Shown one piece after another: positions 20,701-28,278 of a stretch of DNA of 28,278 nt (its first letter is position 1; each line of letters opens with the position of its first letter). The notes beneath the pieces are model-generated. The model saw nothing but the letters and a program-made list of their open reading frames with translations. It had not been told where the DNA came from and made no database searches. Position numbers and translations under genes: made by a program. Origin of the DNA: Reticulitermes lucifugus (lineage: Eukaryota > Arthropoda > Insecta > Blattodea > Rhinotermitidae); NCBI GenBank assembly GCA_026260175.1, contig JAKCWW010007737.1:1-28278 (forward strand), written 5' to 3'.

Positions 20701-23700
20701 GAATTATGTGAACATTCTGGACCATATTTGATGTTCATTGAAAACAAAAATGAAATATGTAAAACCCTCACTTTATTGTTCAGTGGATGGTGTTGATTTA
20801 AACACTTCACAGGAACCTGTCATCATCATCAAGGCAGCACATTCCTCTGAAATGTTGGTACATTGCTACCAACCTACATAGTGTCACATCTCAGAAAATA
20901 GTGATCTTTGTATCACCAATGTTATGAAATCGTCTTAAGTATGGATTGTGGTAGTTCTTACGTCTTACTATATTATATCCAGAACTGCTAATATCAATAA
21001 GGTGAGTTTATTAGCACTAATGGAGTCTGTGACAGTTGATTAATATGACTGGAAATTTTCTTTATTTAGCTCCTCAATTTTATGGAAACAACGATGCTGT
21101 TCTCAGACTGCAAAGTCAATACTAATATCATCAGCTGGAATCGTGTTGTTCTACTCCATGGCCCTCCTGGTACGGGGAAGACGTCTTTATGTAAAGCCCT
21201 GGCACAAAAGTTAGCCATACGTCTAAACTCTCATTACACACATGGAGAGCTTATTGAGATAAACAGTCACAGTTTATTTTCAAAGTGGTTCTCTGAGGTA
21301 CGTACTATAGAGTCCTGGTTATATGCACATGGAACACTGTGATGTGAATAGCACCCATCTTTTTATTTCAAAGGTTTAAGCCCCCACCTTTTCTGAAATT
21401 TGTGAATTTTTTTAGCCTTTCCAGTCATAGTGAAAAAAACAGTAGAGTTTGCACATCCCTAATCCAAAATTCTATGATCCAGCACCTTCCATAGTCTGGC
21501 ACGATTTAATGAAAACCACACAAAATTATGATAGTCATATATCAAATCATGTGCTTTTGTCTTAGTTTGTGTTGGAATGTTGCTCTTTTTTCACCTAAGT
21601 TTTATGTTAGTTATAAACTTCATAAATCTGAACATGTTTTGATCATGACAATGTGTTCTGGGGTGAGTGAGTTTGCATCAGTGCTGAAGAGTTTGTTTAC
21701 CTTAAACTCTTTCTTTTTCAGATTTTTTTTGTGCTTCCTGCACTTATCACCTTCTGCCAGTGCGTTAAATTTGTGTACAGCACTAACACTTTATTTTACA
21801 AAGTCCTGTGTAAGGTGTTTTGATATAATATGCTGACCAAACATGTTCTGGAAAATTCTCAGGTCTTGTGCTGGTCAGGACCCACAGGAGCTGGATAAGG
21901 GAGGTGTGACCTCCTACCTATTTCTTTAAAATTCAGCTTGCATCCAAATATTCTTAACACTGTACTGAAACACCCTCAGACTCTGCTGTCCCCTCAGAGT
22001 GAAAATAAAGTCACAGCCATATTTTTTCAAGATGTTAACATATTACGGTAGATTGCCATTTGATGGAGTCATCCTATACCAGTCATATAAATCTGTATGC
22101 TTACAGAGTGGAAAACTGGTACTGAAAATGTTCACAAAGATACAAGAATATATTGAGGATCCCCAGGCACTAGTATGTGTTCTGATTGATGAAGTGGAAA
22201 GTTTGACACACGCACGGCAGTCGGCACTAGCAGGCACTGAACCATCAGATTCATTAAGAGTAGTAAATGCTCTGCTGACACAGATTGATCAGATTCGAAG
22301 GTAAAGTAACTGTCACATCCAGTGCAGTTTTATAGAGGCCATATTACGAGTATATGCACTTTGCAAGGTATGTACAAATATCTATTAAATAAAAAAAATC
22401 AGGATTTTTCTCTCTTGGGATATCCTGGTAGTAGAGTTTGGATGGTAAGCGTCAACATGAAGGTGGAGGCAGCATGTTCCTCCAACCCAGCAGTATATAT
22501 ATATATTGATAAATACTCGTATATAAACTTGCTACCAACACAACTATTCTTTTATTATAATACAGCTACACTTATAGGACCGCCATCATCAGGTTGTCAA
22601 ATAAAACCTTTTAAAAGTTGTCAAATAAAAACTCATAAAAAGTGTTTATTTGACAGCCTGATGATGGTCCTATAAGTGGATCGAAACACGTAGCTGTATT
22701 ATAATAAATGAGTAGTTGTGTTGGACAGGAAGTCTATATATTTCTTGCAACTGGTAATATAACACAATGGGATGCCAGCCATTAAGTTGACAGTAATCTG
22801 CATGGTCACAGCTGGCAGAACCTTGCAATAAATACAATAATGTATTTTAAACACTAAAACTGCTTGAAACTTTTCTAAACACATCAAACTGTTGTAGCAA
22901 CAGACCTCCTGTCATAGTAATTTATTCATGTTTCTGTTTCAGGTATCCTAATGTTATAATTCTGACTACTTCAAATATAACGGCAGCCATTGATTTAGCA
23001 TTCGTGGATCGAGCAGATATCAAACAGTATGTAGGACTGCCATCAGTACAAGCCATCTACAAGATATATCAGACCTGCATTCTTGAATTGAAAAGGGTAA
23101 ATAAATTTGTATGTAACTGATTTTAAACTTCCACAGTGCTCACCGTTAATACTGAATCTCCTTATGGGGTTTTACTGCCTCCATCTTCAGGGTTGAAGAG
23201 AAGTTGTGGTCCAGTTCCATAAACACGCTGCCAGGTCAACCTAAATGACCACAGTCTGAACAATCCCCAGTGAGAAAGCCTCATAACTTATAAAGGGCCT
23301 TTATTTCATCTGACAACTTGCATCCGCTCTCCATTCAGACCTGTCACATGTTGGCACGCAGCACAGCACTTGCTGCTATACCAATTTGCCACCATTGGGG
23401 TTCATACGTTTTAGTTCAAAGTACTCCGTTCAGTTAATGTTATGCTCTTAGTACATTTAAAGAAGGTGATGGAAATTTTTCCCTTTTGCTCACAGATGCA
23501 TGTCACATATAACAAATATGTTGTTCATTGCATGCCAAAGTTTTATAACTTAAGCAAGCAATGGGAAGTGATTAGCAATTGTTTTTGGATAAAATAATGT
23601 CCCTGTATAACTGAATCCACTTCACATAACCACAGTTGTCTGCATAACATTTTTCCTCTTGGTTCAAGGTTTAAGTATTTGTTTGTCTGGGCTCAAAATT

Positions 23701-26700
23701 CATCTCATATCTTTTGGTGTGACCCACACATACCTTCCTTGTGATGTACAGTTGAAGTAATTTTTGGTATGTCTGTAATCTTTAGTCATTCCACCACATG
23801 CTTCAGTTCTCTTTGGTAATTTTCACCTCTCCCATAAATTTATTACTGGTGTTAGCAGGTCATTAAATGTCTTCATTTCATCTCTTCTAAGACTGCACAT
23901 GCCAGATGTCTGACAAATTTTATCTTGGCTGGATCCAATCTTACTTTCTAATATCTACATATTACTATGCACTTCCATATTGTCCTCTCATCTTGGTCTT
24001 GTTTCTCCATGAAACAATTACATAAGAATTTCCATCTTTTTTCTCCTTGTCCCCACATTTCCCTGTTGATAAATGTTGACTGGTATTGATAAAGTGACTG
24101 TTATTGTTGAAGCATTGTTAACTAGGTACCTTATATTTACTGAATTCCAGACAGGCATCGTAACATCAATCGACAACATTGTTCCATTTAAGTTCCTACA
24201 GTTGCCGCAAATGGAGCAAGATAATACTATGGCTTTGCAACTAAGTATGCAGCTATTTGAAATTGCCAGGTAATAAACAGAAACCTTGTAATTATTGCAC
24301 ATAATACTGGATTCATATTTTACACGTATCCTTAAGTGAAATGATTCGACAGAAAATGGACAAAATTATAAGAATATATTAACTTAATGCTAGTGGCCGG
24401 ACTTGTATTCAGAGGACACCAGTTTCAGACCTGGCTATGGGCACAGGAAATCCTGGACTGAAATATGCCACGTCCCATCCTTACTAATTCTGCTTCTAGT
24501 TTGTATTCTGAAGACACAGGGTTCAGTTTTGTGCCTGGAAGCTTATCCTGACATGTTTCTTTCCTATGTTTACCTCATTTCCTCCCTCATACCTTAGGTA
24601 TGGCACAGTTTCCTTCCAAATCTTTACGAGTTTATCATTCATAGTTTTCCTATTCAATGCCATATAACCTCTACAATTGAAAAAGCACTGTTAAAGCAAG
24701 CCTTTCCAGTTCCACATAAACATACAGTATTTCTCTTCCAGTTTCATGTTGAATATACATTACTTCCTCAGATAACCTAAAAGTTTGAGTACAAAATTGT
24801 CATGAAATTTACATACATATAACACGAAAAACTGGTGTCAAAGAATTGGATGGAAAATCTTAAGTGAAGGTAGGAGGACTGTTTTTGAATGATCTTTAAC
24901 AGGGTGTGAGGATGTAGATTGAATTCAGTGGCTCAAACGACAGGCTATTGTGAACACAATAACAAGCTTGAGCGTTCCATAAGCCAGAAATATCAGACCA
25001 GCTGGGTAAGAGTTTGTCAAGAGTTTGTAACAAGATAGACAACATATGTATAATGTAACATTGTGGCACATTCAAGTAACCACTGTTGCCACAGAAATGC
25101 AACAGTGGGTTCCCTTTCTATTGTTGACCTACATATGTCACTGTCAACACTATGTTGAACATATTGCCATGAAAATGCAACAGCGCATTCTCTTTAGTAT
25201 TGCTGTTGACCTAAAAACATTTTGTCATGTTTATACCTCCTTGGATATCCAAACAGGCTAATACCATTTCACTCAAAGAAGGCGATTTTATGGTGAATTT
25301 ATTTCACTAGCAACAATGAAACATACTTAGATCATCATGTAAAGTACCCAATATGTTTGTCCGATTTTAACCAAATTTGGATTTTCTTGACAGATTTTTA
25401 TAACAATCTCCAATGTCAAATCTGACACAAATCCATCCAGTGGGAGATGAATTGATACATGTAGATGGACAGACTGGCAAAGTTAATAGGTGAATGCAGG
25501 GTATACAGAAAAAAATTGTGCTGCACTAATTTATGGTATGGCCAATGCAAGCCTATTTGCCAGGGTTCATTTACATCTGAGAAATGTCCTTCATGCTTGG
25601 GAGTGTAGCGTTTCCTTGTTGTTTGATGTATTTATTCATTCTCAACTTACTTAATGATGCTGTTTGAACAGCAAAGATTACAACACATTACAAGTTTGCT
25701 AGATAATAATTTAGATGGGAGCTTTTGTTGCCCATATGAAGGTACCTTCCTGGCATGTGGAAGAGTATAACAAACTGTCACTGGAGCTGGCAACATACCA
25801 CAGGCTCAGGATTCAAATCTTCTGAGATGTTATAATGGGTCAGCTGGTAAATAGTTACCAACATTTTAAAAGTCAGCAACTATTTAGCAGTCAACACGGT
25901 GTAACATCTCAGAAGACTTTAGTGTTCTGCAATACTACTGTAAGAACCTCATCAAACAACATGCTGAGATCCGAACTGATACCTCCAAAGCATGTTTATG
26001 AACGCCATCCTATTTCATGATTTAGTCACTAGTCACATGTGGTGAAGCAGGATATGTCTTGCTACTGATGTGCCCTGCACTAAATTTTATTTTTAGGTCT
26101 TAAAATTTATCCTGAGTTGTGCGTTACAGATCTGATGCTTCAAAGTGGTCGCTTCTCTTGAATTTCTGTAACAAATATTTCATACACTTCATATTTCTCC
26201 CATGTTATGAAAACGAACATTGCGGTTCTGCTTCAGAATGTCCCTGAGTTCGATTGTTGACCCTAGATTGGTTATCCTAGCTAAGGTTTTCATAAGTCTT
26301 CAGCACCTACAGGTGAAAGTATAGGTGGCCAAGAAGTCACCGTACCTGTGCGTTTGTACCACATGGATCTGTGTGTGCACACCATGTGCCATGGTACACT
26401 GTACATGGCACACACATACAGACCCACATGGTTGGTTAGGGAGGGGTATTGTAACTTCTTGGCCATGCTGTACGGATTGCCTGCATTGCTGGTTTCTTCC
26501 CTACACTTTCCACAGGTTGTGTCATGGCAATTTTATGGCTTAGCAGAACTGCCTAATTAACTCAGTGGAGCAGAGTCCTTATTGAGAAGCTAATATTTTT
26601 TCAGCTAGTCCAGAAATTCTCTACATTATTGAATGCAAAGGTCCATTACCACGTTTACAAGAGCCTACCACTTGTCTGTGTCCTCAGCTAGATCAGTCTA

Positions 26701-27790
26701 GTCCATGTCCACCCATTCTATATCTTGGCCATACATTTTAATATTAGCCTCCTATCTATGCCTAGGTCTTCCAAGTGGTCTCTTTCCCCGAGATTTCCCG
26801 ACCGAAACCTTGTGTGCACCTCTCCTCTGTATGTGCCACATGTCCCATCTGTCTCGTTCTTCTTGATTTGATCACTAGAATAATATTTGGTGAGGAGTAC
26901 AAATCGTGAAGCTCCTCAATTATGCAGTCTTCACCAGTTCCGTTACCTTATCCCTCTAATGTCCAAATATCTTCCTCAGCACCCTATTCTTAAACGGCCT
27001 CAGCCTGTGTTCCTCCCTCATCCCATATAAAACAGGCAAAATTACAGATCTACATATTTTAATCTTTATATTTTTGGATAGCAAACTGGAAAACAAAAGA
27101 TTCTGGACCGAATGGTAGCGGGTATTCCCTGATATCTGCTCTTAATTCCTTCAAGAATGCAATTTTGATTGCTAGTTCAGTTCCAAAATATTTGAACTTT
27201 GCCACGCTTTCAAAGGTTTTTATGGCTAACATATAGTTCTGAAAGCTTCAATCCTTCCATAAGCAGCAATGCATGGTACTTTATCAGCTAGCACCAACTG
27301 ACTGTAAAATCAATTTATAATTAACATTACAGATTAATGGTATAATTGTAGCACTCAGCAATGTGGGTGTTCTGAGGGCAAGGCTAATATAGTGGTACAT
27401 AGCATTCAAGGGGTTAAAATAGCTCAGGACCACTTCCGTCTACATCCTTTCCAGTCCATCGCCTTACCATTTCATGTTACATAATCTGCAAAGTTGAAAA
27501 ATCTCATTAAGGTACCAACACCAGACCTTAGTCTGACTGAAATGTCAGTAATGTCTATGTACTGAAGTCTCATGTTGCTGGAATCAGTAATTCTATTACA
27601 TGAGTTACTGTTTTGTTTTCCTTACAGGCAAAGTGAAGGTTTGAGCGGACGAACCCTGCGCAAGATTCCTTTTCTTGCTCACGCATATTATGTTCAAGTA
27701 CCACAAGTTTCATTAGAAGATTTCCTTAAGGCAATGCACAAAGCAGTCATAAAACAACTGGCAGAGAGAAAAGACTTTTTGCGACCATAA
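17733..27790 (+). CDS. TRIP13: TRIP13 / Pch2 AAA+ ATPase, complete (8 exons)
   Basis: Pachytene checkpoint protein 2 homolog: a hexameric AAA+ ATPase that, in known systems, unfolds the N-terminus of HORMA proteins (HORMADs; MAD2 with the p31comet adaptor), acting in meiotic recombination control and spindle-checkpoint silencing. Exons: 17733-17776, 17854-18013, 18919-19107, 21070-21297, 22107-22300, 22943-23096, 24151-24269, 27628-27790. The product is 416 residues (human 432). An N-terminal substrate-recognition domain (about 1-130) is followed by Walker [10 protein letters not shown] (162-170), Walker B LIDE (233-236), sensor 1 TTSN (280-283), the arginine finger in VDRAD (R295) and sensor 2 SGR (369-371). 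An in-frame TAG at 17712 lies upstream of the ATG. All seven splice phases close without a stop. It is transcribed away from LRPPRC, starts 3,011 bp apart. Confidence 0.96.
17854..18013 (+). CDS. TRIP13: TRIP13 exon 2
   Basis: Acceptor TTTCTTTAG; donor AAG|GTAACA. It encodes [20 protein letters not shown] and ends [13 protein letters not shown]. This is the N-terminal domain, moderately diverged from vertebrates. It is phase-compatible with exon 1 (split Ser) and exon 3 (phase 0). Confidence 0.88.
18014..18918. other. TRIP13 intron 2
   Basis: No recognisable gene or repeat; open frames here are short and run into the flanking non-coding sequence. Confidence 0.6.
18919..19107 (+). CDS. TRIP13: TRIP13 exon 3
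   Basis: Encodes residues 69-131, [20 protein letters not shown] through [19 protein letters not shown]. The HWxLPxAEFHGLW block is a hallmark of TRIP13. Acceptor GTTGCAG; donor AAT|GTAAAT. Confidence 0.94.
20485..20620. repeat. Foldback element, family F, copy 6 (degraded)
   Basis: Shares GGATGAAGGCAGCATATCC, CTTCTGAAATGTAGGTACC and TGTCACATCCCAGGAGAC with other family members, and the left end CCCAGGAGAATGGG is an inverted match to the right end. TRIP13 intron 3. Confidence 0.55.
20788..20900. repeat. Foldback element, family F, copy 7 (one arm best preserved)
   Basis: Right-arm consensus blocks AAGGCAGCACATTCCTCTGA, AATGTTGGTACATTGCTACC and GTGTCACATCTCAGAAAAT are clear; the left arm is decayed. 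TRIP13 intron 3, about 170 bp ahead of exon 4. Confidence 0.6.
21070..21297 (+). CDS. TRIP13: TRIP13 exon 4 (Walker A)
   Basis: Encodes residues 132-207 with [20 protein letters not shown] and [14 protein letters not shown], nearly identical to vertebrate TRIP13. The Walker A Lys is residue 168. Acceptor TTATTTAG; donor GAG|GTACGT. Confidence 0.97.
21298..22106. other. TRIP13 intron 4
   Basis: AT-rich, no recognisable element. The open frame at 21528 is hydrophobic by composition only. Confidence 0.6.
22107..22300 (+). CDS. TRIP13: TRIP13 exon 5 (Walker B)
   Basis: Begins [20 protein letters not shown] and contains [11 protein letters not shown] (Walker B, catalytic Glu 236) and [20 protein letters not shown]. 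Acceptor GCTTACAG; donor CGAAG|GTAAAG, with a split Arg. Confidence 0.97.
22535..22725. mobile_element. Foldback element, family G
   Basis: Near-perfect arms of about 85 bp: CCAACACAACTATTCTTTTA (left) against TAAATGAGTAGTTGTGTTGG (right), continuing through ATTATAATACAGCTAC and ACTTATAGGACC. Relative to the right arm, the left arm lacks about 12 bases around TCGAAACACG. TRIP13 intron 5. The right arm carries CTGATGA-hairpin-GAAA (22658-22686). Confidence 0.82.
22943..23096 (+). CDS. TRIP13: TRIP13 exon 6 (sensor 1, arginine finger)
   Basis: Encodes [20 protein letters not shown] and [14 protein letters not shown], ending CILELKR. Sensor 1 Asn is 283 and the probable arginine finger is 295. 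Acceptor TGTTTCAG; donor AAAAGG|GTAAAT. Confidence 0.96.
23097..24150. other. TRIP13 intron 6
   Basis: At 23160-23262 a fragment with CTGCCTCCATCTTCAGGGTT and TTGAAGAGAAG matches the centre of foldback family F. The rest is featureless. Confidence 0.55.
24151..24269 (+). CDS. TRIP13: TRIP13 exon 7 (variable lid segment)
   Basis: Encodes residues 324-362 plus a split Arg: [20 protein letters not shown] to SMQLFEIAR. Its length (about 40 residues) equals the corresponding vertebrate stretch to within two, although sequence identity is low. Acceptor GAATTCCAG; donor CCAG|GTAATA. Phases on both sides require it. Confidence 0.85.
24385..24600 (+). repeat. Possible tRNA-headed repeat with internal duplication
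   Basis: AGTGGCCGGACTTGTATTCA, then a GTTTCAGACCTGG B-box-like block, is followed about 100 bp later by TTGTATTCTGAAGACACAGG and GTTCAGTTTTGTGCCTGG. The two halves are similar to each other. It lies in TRIP13 intron 7, just downstream of exon 7. Confidence 0.35.
25338..25489 (+). repeat. Dispersed repeat H, copy 2
   Basis: Same orientation and order of blocks as 2184-2337 (TGTAAAGTACCC, CTTGACAGATTTTT, AATCCATCCAGTGGGAG, TAGATGGACAGAC), about 70% alike by eye. TRIP13 intron 7. Confidence 0.7.
25806..25921. mobile_element. Foldback element, family F, copy 8 (centre lost)
   Basis: The left end CAAATCTTCTGAGATGTTAT and the right end GTAACATCTCAGAAGACTTT are inverted copies; the arms pair through GGTAAATAGTTACC / CAACTATTTAGCAG. 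The central CCTCCATCTTC palindrome seen in copy 2 is missing. TRIP13 intron 7. Confidence 0.75.
26327..26464. repeat. 138-bp hairpin-forming inverted repeat
   Basis: The ends GGCCAAGAAGT and ACTTCTTGGCC are perfect inverted copies. The interior CCACATGGATCTGTGTGTG pairs with CACACATACAGACCCACATG, meeting around CCATGGTACACTGTACATGG. GT-rich runs make some of the pairing low-complexity. TRIP13 intron 7. Confidence 0.75.
26690..27245 (-). mobile_element. Non-LTR retrotransposon (LINE) remnant, C-terminal part of ORF2
   Basis: Read on the minus strand in shifting frames, the sequence gives [10 protein letters not shown], then [19 protein letters not shown] and [11 protein letters not shown], the familiar end of a reverse-transcriptase ORF2 in RTE/Jockey-like LINEs of arthropods. 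It has several stops and frameshifts and no full open frame, so it is a dead fragment. TRIP13 intron 7, antisense. Confidence 0.8.
27628..27790 (+). CDS. TRIP13: TRIP13 exon 8 (sensor 2, stop)
   Basis: Encodes [20 protein letters not shown] and ends AERKDFLRP, then TAA at 27788-27790. SEGLSGR carries the sensor 2 Arg (371), and the C-terminal helix matches the family. Acceptor CCTTACAG. It lies 3.36 kb beyond exon 7. Confidence 0.96.
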
Positions 27791-28278
27791 AATGGAATAC
27801 TTTAAAGCTCAAGATAAATATGAGAATATTTCTTTGAAACAGTTCTGTGAAAAACGTTAATCACTTGTTATGAGTTCAGGTGTTCAAACATTTATAATTT
27901 TACCACATTTAATAATATACATATTTAGCTGTTACTCCCAGAGTTAACATACTGTAACCTTCAATGTCATAGTTCCTTTTTGTTTTTAACAAAGCATATG
28001 ATAAAAAGTGTTATGGTACTGGACAGCTCGTGTTGTATAATCATTTTGCGCTCCCCTGCCTACTAGCATATGTGACTTCCTGCAGGTTTGTGTCTGTGGC
28101 TAGCACAGTGCCCTTGCTGCAACCTGCAAAACCTTTGGGTATGCAGTGCACTAGGCAGGAGTTACTGCATGATTGTGCACCACCTTCCTTGTGGCTCTTG
28201 AATAACATTCATGTTAATGTTAAATTAAGTTACAGACCAACTGATGCACACTAAAACCACTTTTTATGTAGCTTTATT
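27791..28278 (+). other. TRIP13 3' flank
   Basis: No AATAAA or ATTAAA occurs between the stop codon and the window end. AATATA at about 27914 is a weak variant; otherwise the polyadenylation site lies beyond the window. Confidence 0.6.

Larger units (their letters stand above)
19108..21069. other. TRIP13 intron 3
   Basis: Carries foldback family F copies 6 and 7. The 19108-20480 part is AT-rich, with nothing I can name. Confidence 0.6.

Noticed and set aside
26325..26560. Two overlapping Cys/His-rich ORFs
   Set aside because: They are translations of the GT-rich hairpin and do not resemble zinc-finger proteins.
1..28278. CRISPR array, operon or phage-like system
   Set aside because: No regularly spaced direct repeats, no clustered intact ORFs and no prokaryotic signals; the window is intron-rich animal DNA.

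Overview
The window is animal nuclear DNA: AT-rich, with small protein-coding exons split by introns of 77 bp to 3.4 kb that have GT/AG ends, tRNA-derived SINEs with target-site duplications, foldback (MITE-like) repeats and a decayed LINE. The encoded proteins and the repeat style suggest an insect, most likely Blattodea (cockroach or termite). That assignment is inference; no marker in the window settles it.

Two real genes were found, arranged head to head. On the minus strand, from 14721 down to the left edge, lies the 5' (N-terminal) part of an LRPPRC/bicoid-stability-factor gene, which encodes a mitochondrial pentatricopeptide-repeat RNA-binding protein. Ten exons were reconstructed, about 656 codons. 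The rest of the gene lies beyond position 1. On the plus strand, from 17733 to 27790, lies a complete eight-exon TRIP13/Pch2 gene of 416 codons, the AAA+ ATPase that remodels HORMA-domain proteins. All TRIP13 splice phases join cleanly and the Walker A, Walker B, sensor 1, arginine-finger and sensor 2 motifs are intact.

Layout: 1-14721, LRPPRC exons with repeat-laden introns; 14722-17732, intergenic region with a large inverted repeat and a tRNA-type SINE; 17733-27790, TRIP13, with long introns 3 and 7 carrying foldback elements and a LINE remnant; 27791-28278, TRIP13 3' flank without a canonical AATAAA. The two proteins have unrelated jobs (mitochondrial mRNA maintenance; meiotic and spindle checkpoint), so their adjacency need not be functional.

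The oddest points are the LRPPRC exon 7/8 junction, where the strong GTAAGT donor breaks the frame and a weak GTTGGC donor 7 nt upstream keeps it; a family of foldback elements with shared termini, present in introns of both genes; a recurring CTGANGA-hairpin motif resembling a hammerhead-ribozyme core in three repeats; and an assembly gap of 50 Ns inside a SINE where sibling copies suggest only about 15 bases are missing. No new defence, mobile or metabolic system was seen.
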